Positions 8,501-15,721 of a stretch of 29,889 nucleotides of DNA are shown piece after piece. The stretch spans positions 1-29,889 of the forward strand of contig CBFGTJ010000016.1 in NCBI GenBank assembly GCA_965651815.1, in the 5' to 3' direction. A program made the translations under genes and the position numbers. Below the pieces are notes generated by a model. It was not told the DNA's origin and made no database searches. It was given only the letters and a program-made list of their open reading frames with translations. Source of the DNA: CBFGTJ01 sp965651815 (lineage in GTDB: Bacteria > Actinomycetota > Acidimicrobiia > Acidimicrobiales > Microtrichaceae). Numbering within the stretch: position 1 is the stretch's first letter; every line of letters begins with the position of its first letter.

Positions 8501-9496
8501 GTGGAAGGCGAGCACGAGTTGCACGACACGCCCGAGCAGGGACCTGCCCCCGACGCAGGGCCGGACGGCGACGGTCGGTCGCCCGCACCCCGCTGGGTGC
8601 GCTGGGCGCTCGCCGGCACCGCCCTCGTCGCGCTGGTGGTCACCGCCGCGTTCGTCGCGCTGCCCGCCAGCCCCCCACCGACGACCACCACGACGACCTC
8701 GACGAGCACCACCACGTCGAGCACGACGACGACCACGACCGTGCCGACCCTCGCGCCCGGCGCCTGGGAGGTCGCGACCGTCAAGCCGTCGGTGGCCCGG
8801 GTGCAGGTCCGGGGCACTCCCCCGCCCGGATGGGACGCCGCTCCGCCCCTCGTGCAGCGGCCGACGAGGGAGCTGCCACCGGCCAGCGAGGCGACCGTGG
8901 CACCCCGCGACCCGCTCCCGCGTGCCGACCTGCCGATCGTCGGGCGGTTCGCGACCCCCGTGGGCTGGGCCTTCGACAACCCCGGCCCCTACGACCCGCC
9001 CCAGCCGTTCACGATGCTCGTGGAGGAGCGACGCGGCGACTGGGTGCAGGTCCACGTGCCGGTCCGTCCGAACGGCACCCGCGGGTGGGTGCGGGCCGCG
9101 GACGTGGACGTCACGACCGTCACCCACCGCATCGAGATCCACTTGGGCGAGCGGATGCTGCGCGCCTGGGACGGGGAGCGGCTCCTCGCGGCGACGCCGG
9201 TGGTGGTCGGCACGCCGGCCACGCCCACCCCGACCGGGCTCTTCTACGTCACCGACGTGGTCCCCCAGGCGAACCCGTCCGGTTCCTACGGGCCCGTCGC
9301 CCTCGCCACCGACGGCTACTCGGAGGTGATGGACCGGTTCTCCACCGGCGTCCCGGTGATCGCGCTGCACGGCACGAACCGCCCCGACCTGCTCGGGCGC
9401 GACGTGTCCAACGGCTGCGTGCGCCTGCCCAACGACGTCATCGAGGCGCTGGCCGCGGAGGTCCCGCTGGGCACCCCCGTGCTGATCTGGCCGTGA
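8501..9496 (+). CDS. L,D-transpeptidase (YkuD domain), membrane-anchored
   Basis: 331 residues from GTG 8501; TTG at 8519, about 11 bases after GGAAGG, is an equally possible start. A cytoplasmic acidic stretch precedes one membrane segment (WALAGTALVALVVTAAFVAL), then a Thr/Ser stalk of about 30 residues, then an SH3-like domain (about 165-210, ending RGWVRAADVDV). The YkuD catalytic domain follows, with HGTN (His290) and SNGCVRLPN (Cys306 nucleophile). These enzymes make 3-3 cross-links in peptidoglycan or attach proteins to it, and act outside the membrane. All catalytic residues are present. The gene stands alone, divergent from gltX. Its stop lies in a short direct duplication. Confidence 0.9.
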   Translation: MEGEHELHDTPEQGPAPDAGPDGDGRSPAPRWVRWALAGTALVALVVTAAFVALPASPPPTTTTTTSTSTTTSSTTTTTTVPTLAPGAWEVATVKPSVARVQVRGTPPPGWDAAPPLVQRPTRELPPASEATVAPRDPLPRADLPIVGRFATPVGWAFDNPGPYDPPQPFTMLVEERRGDWVQVHVPVRPNGTRGWVRAADVDVTTVTHRIEIHLGERMLRAWDGERLLAATPVVVGTPATPTPTGLFYVTDVVPQANPSGSYGPVALATDGYSEVMDRFSTGVPVIALHGTNRPDLLGRDVSNGCVRLPNDVIEALAAEVPLGTPVLIWP

Positions 9497-9512
9497 TGGA
9501 TCTGGCCGTGAT
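9484..9512. repeat. 15-bp period direct duplication at the transpeptidase stop
   Basis: GATCTGGCCGTGAT occurs at 9484-9497 and again at 9499-9512. The first copy encodes the C-terminal IWP-stop of the transpeptidase; the second forms the spacer and provides the T of the convergent gene's stop. It is a small tandem duplication of a gene end, like the larger one at 6302-6364. Confidence 0.85.
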
Positions 9513-10054
9513 CAGCGGACCGCGAGCTCGTGGGGCAGCTCGAGGCAGCTCCGCCAGTTGAGCTGGTGGCGCTGGATGATCGCGTCGTGCGGCTTGCGCA
9601 GCACGTCCTCGGGCACCGCGTCGGCGATGCGCCGGAGCTGCGGGTAGTGGTGGGGGTGGTGCACCCCCTGGAACCACTCGCGCCGCAGCTCGACCAGCGG
9701 CGCGGGCGGTGAGGGGTCGAGGAAGCCCCACACGGCGAGCCCGACGGTGACGTCGTGCAGGATCGGCGCCCGGCCGAACAGGGCGGCCCGCTTCGTCGCG
9801 ACGGCCACCGCCCCGGCGATCGCATCGTCCTCGTCCTCGCCCTCGACCAGGCTCAACCGGCCCCGGTAGCGGGATGCCAGCTTGAGCGCGTAGCCCTGGT
9901 CCGGACCAGGGACGCCCAGCGCGTCGCCGAACGGCTGGCGGCCGCTGAGCTCACCGGGCCGGTCCGGGAACCACGGGTCCGGACGCCACGGCGGCGAGCT
10001 GTAGGAGCGCACGAGCTGGTCGGGTTCGGTCGGGACGTGTTCCGGGGCAGACAT
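9512..10054 (-). CDS. Conserved-looking protein of unknown function
   Basis: 180 residues, soluble, no signal peptide or membrane segment. I do not recognise the family. Features are a Pro/Trp-rich N-terminus (SSPPWRPDPWFPDRPGEL), a middle segment GPDQGYALKLASRYRGRL, an acidic run GEDEDDAIAG followed by an Ala-rich helix, and a His-rich stretch GVHHPHHYPQLRRIADAVPE. The closing segment is NWRSCLELPHEL. The His/Asp content might bind metal, but this is a guess. Third-position GC is high, supporting real coding. The start ATG 10054 lies nine bases after TACGGT (10064-10069), again close to leaderless. It is convergent with the transpeptidase and 55 bases beyond the end of cimA, with its own probable promoter. 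Confidence 0.7.
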   Translation of the reverse strand: MSAPEHVPTEPDQLVRSYSSPPWRPDPWFPDRPGELSGRQPFGDALGVPGPDQGYALKLASRYRGRLSLVEGEDEDDAIAGAVAVATKRAALFGRAPILHDVTVGLAVWGFLDPSPPAPLVELRREWFQGVHHPHHYPQLRRIADAVPEDVLRKPHDAIIQRHQLNWRSCLELPHELAVR

Positions 10055-10063
10055 GACCGGCCC

Positions 10064-10069
10064 ACCGTA
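10064..10069 (-). promoter_or_regulatory. Possible -10 element for the 9512-10054 gene
   Basis: TACGGT on the minus strand ends nine bases before ATG 10054. The spacing is two bases longer than the common leaderless spacing in this window. Confidence 0.35.
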
Positions 10070-10109
10070 CCTCGTCGGCCGCGGCCCCTCACCAGCCGGG
10101 CGGGCCCGC

Positions 10110-11708
10110 TCAGCGGTGCCGCAGCAGCCCGTAGACGAGGCTGTCGACCAGCGCCATCCACGACGCCTCGATGACGTTCGTCGAGACGCCGATCGTGGTC
10201 CAGGTCTCGTCGCCGTCGGTGGAGTCGATGAGCACCCGGGTGACGGCCCCGGTGTCGCCGCTCGAGTCGAGCACGCGCACCTTGAAGTCGGTCAGGTGGA
10301 TCTTGGAGATGGCCGGCAGGTGGGCGGTGAGCGCGTTGCGCAGCGCCGCGTCCAGCGCGTTGACCGGTCCGTTCCCCTCGCCGACCGCGGCGATCCGCTC
10401 CCCGCCGACCCAGAGCTTGACGGTCGCCTCGGTGGAGAGGTGGACCCCGCCGCCCACGTCCGCCGCGGCGCCCTCCCGGTGGTACGACGACACCCGGTAG
10501 GACTCGACGGAGAACAGGTCGTGCTCCTCGCCGGCCGCCTCGCGCATCAGCAGCTCGAGCGACGCGTCCGCGGCCTCGAACACGAACCCCTCCGCCTCGA
10601 GCTGCTTCAGCCGTGCCGACAGCTCGGCGGCGGCCCGGTCGTCGAGCTCGATGCCGAGCTCGGCCGCCTTCATCGCCATCCCGGCGCGCCCGCCGAGGTC
10701 GGAGACCAGCACCCTCGTGTGGTTGCCGACCGTCGCGGGGTCGACGTGCTCGTAGGTCGCGCTCCCCGCCCGGTCGAGCGCCGAGGTGTGCAGGCCGCCC
10801 TTGTGGGCGAACGCGGAGGAGCCCACGTAGGGGTCGGCCGGGTGCGGGGGCAGGTTCACCAGCTCCGCGACGTGGCGCGACACCGAGGTGAGCCGCTCCA
10901 TGCGCCCCTCGGGCAGCGTCGCGACGCCCATCTTGAGCGTCAGGTCCGGGATGACCGTCATGAGGTTGGCGTTGCCGGTCCGCTCGCCGTAGCCGTTCAC
11001 GGTGCCCTGCACCTGGGTCGCACCGCCGAGGACGGCCGCGAGCGAGTTCGCCACCGCGCACCCCGAGTCGTTCTGGGTGTGGATGCCGATCGACACCCCA
11101 CCGAAGTACCGCACGACCTCGGCGGTCACCTCCTGGACCTGGTGGGGCAGCGATCCCCCGTTGGTGTCGCACAGCACCAGGCACTCGGCACCGCCCTCGG
11201 CCGCGGCCTCGAGCACCCGCAGGGCGTACTCGGGGTTGTTGCGGTACCCGTCGAAGAAGTGCTCTGCGTCGAAGAAGACGCGCAACCCCTGGGCGCGCAG
11301 GTGGGCCACGGACTCCCCCACCATGGCCACGCCCTCGTCGAGCGTGGTGCGCAGCGCCTCGGTGACGTGGAAGTCCCAGCTCTTGCCGACGATGCACACC
11401 GTCGACACGCCCGCGTCGACGAGCGCGCGCAGCGTCGGGTCGTCGTCGACCCGGCCCAGGGGCCGGCGGGTGGAGCCGAACGCGACGAGGGTCGAGGTCT
11501 CGAGGCGCAGCTCGTTGCGGGCGCGCCGGAAGAACTCCTCGTCCTTCGGGTTCGCCTGCGGGTAGCCGCCCTCGATCCAGTGCACGCCGAGCCAGTCGAG
11601 CTGCTCGGCGATGCGCAGCTTGTCCTCGACGCTCAGCGAGATGCCCTCGAACTGGGCCCCGTCGCGCAGCGTGGTGTCGAAGATCTCGACCGCAGCGGGG
11701 GTGCTCAT
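10110..11708 (-). CDS. cimA: Citramalate synthase
   Basis: 532 residues, as expected for TIGR00977-type enzymes. It condenses pyruvate with acetyl-CoA to citramalate, the first step of threonine-independent isoleucine synthesis. The N-terminal HMGL-like barrel begins DTTLRDGAQFEGISLS, with WIEGGYPQANPKDEEFF (citramalate-type rather than LeuA-type), and contains NGYGERTGNANL. The C-terminal LeuA-type allosteric domain spans roughly 400-520, where isoleucine would feed back. The usual metal-binding HxH appears as HTQND, with Gln in place of the second His. This may be a subfamily trait. ATG 11708 lies 10 bases after the ilvE stop, with GAGG overlapping that stop, so it is the third gene of the leuB-ilvE-cimA operon. 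Confidence 0.93.
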   Translation of the reverse strand: MSTPAAVEIFDTTLRDGAQFEGISLSVEDKLRIAEQLDWLGVHWIEGGYPQANPKDEEFFRRARNELRLETSTLVAFGSTRRPLGRVDDDPTLRALVDAGVSTVCIVGKSWDFHVTEALRTTLDEGVAMVGESVAHLRAQGLRVFFDAEHFFDGYRNNPEYALRVLEAAAEGGAECLVLCDTNGGSLPHQVQEVTAEVVRYFGGVSIGIHTQNDSGCAVANSLAAVLGGATQVQGTVNGYGERTGNANLMTVIPDLTLKMGVATLPEGRMERLTSVSRHVAELVNLPPHPADPYVGSSAFAHKGGLHTSALDRAGSATYEHVDPATVGNHTRVLVSDLGGRAGMAMKAAELGIELDDRAAAELSARLKQLEAEGFVFEAADASLELLMREAAGEEHDLFSVESYRVSSYHREGAAADVGGGVHLSTEATVKLWVGGERIAAVGEGNGPVNALDAALRNALTAHLPAISKIHLTDFKVRVLDSSGDTGAVTRVLIDSTDGDETWTTIGVSTNVIEASWMALVDSLVYGLLRHR

Positions 11709-11718
11709 CGGGGACGCC

Positions 11719-12636
11719 TCACGAGACGTGCTCCACCCAGTCCTTGTAGCGGTCGACCTGGCCGCGCACGACCTTGGCGTACTCGGCGGCGATCGCCTGG
11801 GTGGCCGGGCCCGGGCACGGCAGCTCCCGGTCGTCGACCGAGTTGACCGCGGAGACCTCCGCCGCGGTGCCGCACACGAACATCTCGTCGGCCAGGTAGA
11901 GATCGGAGCGGGCGAGGTCCGCGACCGCGCACTCGATGCCGAGGTCCTCGGCGATGGCCATGACCGTGTCCTGGGTGATGCCCTCCAGCGCACCCGCCGA
12001 GCTGGGCGGGGTGAGCAGCACACCGCCGCGGGAGGCGAAGATGTTCTCGCCGGTGCACTCCGCGACGAGGCCCTGCGGGTTGAGCATGATCGCCTCGTCG
12101 TAGCCCGCCTTGAGGGCCTCGACCTTCGCGAGCGACGAGTTCACGTAGTTGCCCGTCGTCTTCGACGCGGGCGGCATCGTGTTGTGCTCGTGGCGCAGCC
12201 AGGTGCTGATCTTCATGCGGACGCCCTTGGTCACCGCGTCCTCACCGAGGTACGCCCCCCAGGGCCACACGGCGATCGCGACGTCGACCGAGCACGGCAG
12301 CGTGTTCAGGCCCATCTCGCCGTACCCGTAGTAGGCGATCGGCCGGATGTAGCAGGACGGCAGGCCGGACTCGCGCACGACCAGCTTCGTCGCCTCCACG
12401 ATCTCGTCGACCGTGTAGGGGATGTCCATCATCATGATCTTCGCCGAGTTGAACAGGCGCTCGATGTGCTCGGTCAGGCGGAACACCGCCGGGCCCCGGT
12501 CGGTCTCGTAGGCCCGGATGCCCTCGAACACGCCGGTGCCGTAGTGCAGCGTGTGCGTGAGCACGTGGATCTTGGCGGACTCCCAATCCACGAGCTCGCC
12601 GTTCATCCAGATCTTCTCAGTGGGTGTGATGGGCAT
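11719..12636 (-). CDS. ilvE: Branched-chain amino acid aminotransferase (class IV PLP)
   Basis: 305 residues, typical length. It transfers the amino group between glutamate and the keto acids of Leu, Ile and Val. Family features are EKIWMNGELVDWESAKIHVL, HYGTGVFEGIRAYE, the PLP-lysine region SLAKVEALKAGYDEAIML, the ECTGENIF motif and LEGITQDTVM. The upstream in-frame extension is rejected because it runs antisense-like through leuB and lacks homologous features; ATG 12636 has GGGAGAA nine bases upstream. It is the middle gene between leuB and cimA, so the last step of isoleucine, leucine and valine synthesis is co-expressed with the first committed step of the citramalate route. Confidence 0.96.
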   Translation of the reverse strand: MPITPTEKIWMNGELVDWESAKIHVLTHTLHYGTGVFEGIRAYETDRGPAVFRLTEHIERLFNSAKIMMMDIPYTVDEIVEATKLVVRESGLPSCYIRPIAYYGYGEMGLNTLPCSVDVAIAVWPWGAYLGEDAVTKGVRMKISTWLRHEHNTMPPASKTTGNYVNSSLAKVEALKAGYDEAIMLNPQGLVAECTGENIFASRGGVLLTPPSSAGALEGITQDTVMAIAEDLGIECAVADLARSDLYLADEMFVCGTAAEVSAVNSVDDRELPCPGPATQAIAAEYAKVVRGQVDRYKDWVEHVS

Positions 12637-12657
12637 CTCGGTCGTTCTCCCTGGCTG

Positions 12658-12673
12658 CGGAGCGTTCGCTCCG
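12658..12673 (-). other. Hairpin between leuB and ilvE
   Basis: CGGAGC-GTTC-GCTCCG forms a perfect 6-bp stem with a four-base loop in the 56-bp leuB-ilvE gap, with no U-tract. It may stabilise or process the operon mRNA rather than end it; the role is unknown. Confidence 0.5.
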
Positions 12674-12692
12674 TGTCGGTCTCCTGCTCGGT

Positions 12693-13691
12693 TCAGGCGT
12701 TCTTGACGGCGTCGGCGACCGCGTCGCCGATCTCGGACGTGGTGCCCGTGTACCGCTCTGGCGATGCACAGGCGGCGGCTACCTTCGCAGCGGCCTCGTC
12801 CTCGCCGAGGAACTCGAGCATCAGGCCGGCGGAGATGATCGCGGCCAAGGGGTTGGCGACGCCCTTCCCCGCGATGTCGGGTGCGGTGCCGTGCACCGGC
12901 TCGAACATGGACGGGCCGGTGCGCGACGGGTTGAGGTTCGCGGAGGCGGCGTAGCCGACCCCTCCGGACACGGCACCGCCGAGGTCGGTGAGGATGTCGC
13001 CGAAGAGGTTGTCGGTGACGACCACGTCGTACCGCTCCGGGCGCTCGACGAAGTGGATGCACGCGGCGTCGACGTGGTCGTAGGAGGTGGTGACCTGCGG
13101 GTACTCCTCCGCGACGGCGTCGAAGGTGCGCTGCCAGAGGTCGCCGGCGAAGGTCAGCACGTTCTTCTTGTGCACCAGCGTCAGGTGGCGGCGCTCGGTG
13201 CGCGAGGCGCGCTCGAACGCGTAGCGGACGCAGCGCTCGACGCCCATGCGGGTGTTCACGGACCCCTGCGTGGCGATCTCGTGCGGGGTGCCCTTGCGGA
13301 GGAAGCCGCCCTCACCGGCGTAGGTCCCCTCGGTGTTCTCGCGGATCACCTCGAAGTCGCAGCGCGGCGGGAGCCGGAACGGGCGCAGGTTGATGTACTG
13401 GTCCAGCTCGAACCGCATCCGCAGGAGGATCCCCCGCTCGACCAGCCCCGCGGGCGCCGACACGCCGGGTGCCGGGTCGCCCACGGCGCCGAGGAGGATC
13501 GCGTCGAGGCCCCGCCACTCCTCGAGCACCTCGTCGGGCAGGACGGTGCCGTCCTCCAGGTAGCGGTGCGCGCCCAGGTCGTAGTCGGTGCTTTCGTAGG
13601 CGACGCCGGTGGCGTCGAGCACCTTGAGGGCCTCGGCGACCACCTCGGGGCCGATCCCGTCGCCGCCGATCACTCCGATCCTGTGGGTCAT
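12693..13691 (-). CDS. leuB: 3-isopropylmalate dehydrogenase
   Basis: 332 residues, slightly shorter than the common 345-360 residue form. It oxidatively decarboxylates 3-isopropylmalate with NAD+ in leucine synthesis, and the homologous step of the citramalate pathway could use the same enzyme. Key segments are IGGDGIGPEVVAEALKVL, RENTEGTYAGEGGF, TLVHKKNVL, the metal-binding VVVTDNLFGDILTD, and the cofactor loop EPVHGTAPDIAGKGVANP. Acidic residues in place of Lys/Arg after this loop fit NAD rather than NADP. ATG 13691 has TGGAG about nine bases upstream. First structural gene of the leuB-ilvE-cimA operon, preceded by the attenuator-like leader at 13784-13890. Confidence 0.95.
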   Translation of the reverse strand: MTHRIGVIGGDGIGPEVVAEALKVLDATGVAYESTDYDLGAHRYLEDGTVLPDEVLEEWRGLDAILLGAVGDPAPGVSAPAGLVERGILLRMRFELDQYINLRPFRLPPRCDFEVIRENTEGTYAGEGGFLRKGTPHEIATQGSVNTRMGVERCVRYAFERASRTERRHLTLVHKKNVLTFAGDLWQRTFDAVAEEYPQVTTSYDHVDAACIHFVERPERYDVVVTDNLFGDILTDLGGAVSGGVGYAASANLNPSRTGPSMFEPVHGTAPDIAGKGVANPLAAIISAGLMLEFLGEDEAAAKVAAACASPERYTGTTSEIGDAVADAVKNA

Positions 13692-13783
13692 GTCGAAATC
13701 GCTCCAGTGGGGGGTCGGCGGGCGAGCCGTCGGGTCGGTCCAGTTCAGCTACGGGCGGTCCCGGTGGGGGCGGGCACCGGCGC

Positions 13784-13813
13784 AAAAGAAAACCGTCCAC
13801 GCGAATGGACGGT
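13784..13813 (-). terminator. Intrinsic terminator inside the leuB leader (attenuator)
   Basis: The minus strand reads an 8-bp stem ACCGTCCA / TGGACGGT with loop TTCGCG (13792-13813), directly followed by the U-rich tract TTTCTTTTG. A hairpin with a U-tract between a promoter and its first gene, in a genome where U-tracts are scarce, points to conditional termination before leuB. On the plus strand it has no downstream T-run, so it acts in one direction only. Confidence 0.75.
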
Positions 13814-13817
13814 CGGG

Positions 13818-13842
13818 GCGCACGTCGGGCGGCGACGTGCGC
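13818..13842 (-). promoter_or_regulatory. Leader hairpin preceding the attenuator
   Basis: GCGCACGTCG and CGACGTGCGC form a perfect 10-bp stem around a five-base loop. Its first base is the G of the leader ORF's TAG stop codon, and it ends four bases before the terminator stem. It is placed like a pause or anti-antiterminator hairpin. Confidence 0.65.
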
Positions 13843-13877
13843 TAGCGGATGGTGCGTACCCGTTCACCGCGTGACAC
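13842..13877 (-). CDS. Possible 11-residue leader peptide for leuB-ilvE-cimA
   Basis: GTG at 13877 opens an 11-codon frame ending in TAG, encoding MSRGERVRTIR. The GTG stands exactly seven bases after the -10 TAGCAT, the same leaderless geometry as at true genes in this window. It uses the otherwise scarce codons TCA and GTA. The last five residues include Val, Thr and Ile, which would suit sensing of branched-chain amino acids, but Arg is more frequent (four codons), so the amino acid sensed, if any, is uncertain. Confidence 0.5.
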   Translation of the reverse strand: MSRGERVRTIR

Positions 13878-13884
13878 GGCGGAG

Positions 13885-13890
13885 ATGCTA
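13885..13890 (-). promoter_or_regulatory. -10 element of the leuB operon leader
   Basis: TAGCAT on the minus strand is preceded by TGG, making an extended -10 (TGNTANNNT). The leader GTG follows after seven bases. It is divergent from the greA promoter, with 47 bases between the two -10 elements. Confidence 0.6.
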
Positions 13891-13937
13891 CCAGCGCGCG
13901 TCGCGGGGCACGCGTTCGGTCCCCGCGGGCCGCTTCC

Positions 13938-13943
13938 TATGAT
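13938..13943 (+). promoter_or_regulatory. -10 element of leaderless greA promoter
   Basis: TATGAT is followed by seven bases and the greA ATG, with no Shine-Dalgarno sequence between. Confidence 0.65.
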
Positions 13944-13950
13944 CGCGGCC

Positions 13951-14421
13951 ATGGCGAACACCCACGAGCTGTCCCAGGCTGCCTACGACCGCCTCGTCGC
14001 GGAGCTCGAGGACCTCCGGACCCGGGGCCGGATCGAGATGGCGGACCGGATCGAGCGGGCGCGGGAGCACGGCGACCTCAAGGAGAACGCCGAGTACCAC
14101 GCCGCCAAGGAGGAGAAGGCGAAGATGGAGGCCCGGATCGCCCAGGTCTCCGAGATCCTCGCGAACGCCACGATCGTCGAGGGCAACGACACCGGGACCG
14201 TGGGCTCGGGGTCGATCGTGACCCTGCGCTACACCGACGAATCCGACGACGAGGCCGAGCGGTACCTGATCGGGTCGATCGAGGAGCGCCACGACGACCT
14301 GCACGTCGTCTCGCCGCAGTCGCCGCTGGGCGAGCAGCTGATGGGCGCGAAGGTCGGCGACACCGTCTCCTACGAGGCTCCCGGCGGCACCCTGAGCGTG
14401 GTGGTCCTCGACATCGAGTGA
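13951..14421 (+). CDS. greA: Transcription elongation factor GreA
   Basis: 156 residues. GreA enters the RNA polymerase secondary channel and stimulates cleavage of backtracked RNA. The N-terminal coiled coil (about 8-75) carries the tip motif GDLKENAEYHAAKEE with the acidic residues D42 and E45. The C-terminal FKBP-like domain (about 80-156) contains YLIGSIEE, VSPQSPLGEQLMGAKVGD and the closing VVVLDIE. Length and motifs are complete. The ATG at 13951 is set by the leaderless -10 element seven bases upstream. It is divergent from the leuB operon; a small membrane protein follows downstream. Confidence 0.96.
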   Translation: MANTHELSQAAYDRLVAELEDLRTRGRIEMADRIERAREHGDLKENAEYHAAKEEKAKMEARIAQVSEILANATIVEGNDTGTVGSGSIVTLRYTDESDDEAERYLIGSIEERHDDLHVVSPQSPLGEQLMGAKVGDTVSYEAPGGTLSVVVLDIE

Positions 14422-14498
14422 CCCCGGGCGCCGGACCGGCGTCCGATCCGGCTCGACGCGCCGTTTGGAACGCCGCTTGCCGGGGAACGCGCCCGTCC

Positions 14499-14747
14499 AT
14501 GAGGCCCGCCGACGGGCCTCCGAACGGGGAACCCGCCCGCTCCGAGGCCCCCACCCCCTCCGAAGCTCCGACCGACCGCTTCGACGGCGCCGGGTGGTTC
14601 CTCGCGGCGCTCCTCGTCGCGCTCCTCTACGGGCTGGGCGTGAGCGCGATCAGCGACGGATCCGGCGACCCGGAGCACCCGGTGCGGGCACGGGTGACCA
14701 CGACGGTGCCGGTCCGCGCGGCGCTGGTGATCGGCGACGGCCCCTGA
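14499..14747 (+). CDS. Small single-pass membrane protein, unknown function
   Basis: 82 residues: a Pro/Glu-rich cytoplasmic half, one membrane segment (WFLAALLVALLYGLGVSAIS), and a short outer tail rich in Val/Thr. No family is recognised. A GTG at 14418, overlapping the greA stop as GTGA, would give 109 residues. I prefer ATG 14499 because third-position GC in codons 14418-14498 is only about 74 percent against about 89 percent after the ATG, and GGGGAA lies about 11 bases upstream. It is probably cotranscribed with greA. Confidence 0.55.
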   Translation: MRPADGPPNGEPARSEAPTPSEAPTDRFDGAGWFLAALLVALLYGLGVSAISDGSGDPEHPVRARVTTTVPVRAALVIGDGP

Positions 14748-14771
14748 CCCACCCCGTCAGTCCGGCAGCGC

Positions 14772-15161
14772 TCAGATGGCGGCCACGGCGTCGATCTCGA
14801 CGAGGAAGTCCCGTCCGAGGCCGGCCACGACGTGCACGGTGATGGCGGGTGGCGGGTCCACCGGGTCCCACACCTGCGCGAACGCGCCGAACCCCTCCTC
14901 GATCGGTTGGCCCTGCACCACCGCGATCCTCCAGTGCACGACGTCCGCGAGCGTGGCGCCCTCGCTGTGCAGGATCGTCTCGAGGTTGCGCAGCGCCTGC
15001 AGCGACTGCTCGGCGAGGGTCGGGCCGACGACCCTGCCCTCCGCGTCGACCCCGTTCTGCCCGCCGACGTAGATGGTCTTGCGCGGCTGCTCGACGACGA
15101 CCGCCTGGCTGAAGGCAGGGTTGCGGTGCAACCCCTCGGGGTTGATGTGCCGTGTGGGCAT
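14772..15161 (-). CDS. RidA/YjgF-family protein lacking the catalytic Arg
   Basis: 129 residues, the normal length. RidA proteins form trimers and many hydrolyse reactive enamine/imine intermediates. The segments NPAFSQAVVV, YVGGQNGVDAEGRVVG, EQSLQALRNLETIL and FLVEIDAVA match the fold. In deaminating members an Arg precedes the penultimate strand (PARS...); here that position reads PPAITVHVVAGLG, so the Arg is absent. The protein therefore belongs with Rid subfamilies of other or unknown activity. ATG 15161 is chosen over the upstream ATG because GAGGAGG sits 9-10 bases before it, one of the few strong ribosome binding sites here. It is convergent with the greA unit and divergent from the PPOX gene. 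Confidence 0.88.
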   Translation of the reverse strand: MPTRHINPEGLHRNPAFSQAVVVEQPRKTIYVGGQNGVDAEGRVVGPTLAEQSLQALRNLETILHSEGATLADVVHWRIAVVQGQPIEEGFGAFAQVWDPVDPPPAITVHVVAGLGRDFLVEIDAVAAI

Positions 15162-15272
15162 GGCTCGGTCCTCCTCGCTCGTCGACCCGCATGGGATGGT
15201 GACCTCCATTCAGGTCGGATCCCGTCCGGGTCCGTGCCGGTGGACGGGACGCGGCGGGAACGGCGCGGTCGC

Positions 15273-15278
15273 TAGCGT
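15273..15278 (+). promoter_or_regulatory. -10 element of leaderless PPOX promoter
   Basis: TAGCGT, seven bases, then GTG 15286. No ribosome binding site lies between. Confidence 0.55.
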
Positions 15279-15285
15279 GCGGACC

Positions 15286-15720
15286 GTGCCGCACGACATG
15301 ACCGCCGACGAGCGACGGGCGTTCCTGCTGGCCCCCGGACGGACCGGCCACCTGGCCACGGTGCGAGAGGACGGGCGCGCGCACGTCGCGCCGATCTGGT
15401 TCACCCTCGACGGCGACGACGTGCTGTTCAACACCGGTGCGGAGACGGTGAAGGGTCGCAACCTCCGCCGGACCGGTCGCGCCGCGCTCTCGGTCGACCT
15501 GCCGGTGCACCCGTACGCGTTCGTGCACCTCGAGGGGCCCGTGCACATCGAGGACGACCCCGACTCGTTCCGGGAGTGGACCCGGATCATCAGCGCCCGC
15601 TACGTGCCGCACGACGAGGTCGAGGCCTACGTCGAGCGCAACGCGGTCCCCGGCGAGCTGCTCGTGCGCCTCCGGCCCGAGACGGTCGTCGCGGTCGGCG
15701 ACCTGGCGGGCTGGGACTGA
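15286..15720 (+). CDS. PPOX-class (pyridoxamine oxidase-like) flavin/F420-dependent oxidoreductase
   Basis: 144 residues. It has the split-barrel flavin-binding fold: GHLATVREDGRAHVAPIWF, then DDVLFNTGAETVKGRNL with the basic residues that bind cofactor phosphate, then RAALSVDLPVHPYAFVHLEG. This arrangement resembles actinobacterial F420-binding Rv1155-like proteins, though F420 versus FMN cannot be decided here. The start GTG 15286 is set by TAGCGT seven bases upstream; ATG 15298 is the alternative. The stop is one base away from the convergent proA stop, so no terminator separates them. Confidence 0.85.
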   Translation: MPHDMTADERRAFLLAPGRTGHLATVREDGRAHVAPIWFTLDGDDVLFNTGAETVKGRNLRRTGRAALSVDLPVHPYAFVHLEGPVHIEDDPDSFREWTRIISARYVPHDEVEAYVERNAVPGELLVRLRPETVVAVGDLAGWD

Positions 15721-15721
15721 C

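Noticed and set aside
8399..9370. N-terminal extension of gltX to a 798-residue protein
   Set aside because: The extension is antisense to the L,D-transpeptidase and the class I signature begins right after GTG 8398, which has a -10 element seven bases upstream.
12637..13062. Upstream extension of ilvE overlapping leuB
   Set aside because: The added residues are an Arg/His-rich shadow of leuB in another frame; the normal family start is at 12636.
14418..14498. GTG 14418 as start of the small membrane protein
   Set aside because: Despite the GTGA overlap with greA, the extra codons have much lower third-position GC than the rest, so ATG 14499 is preferred.
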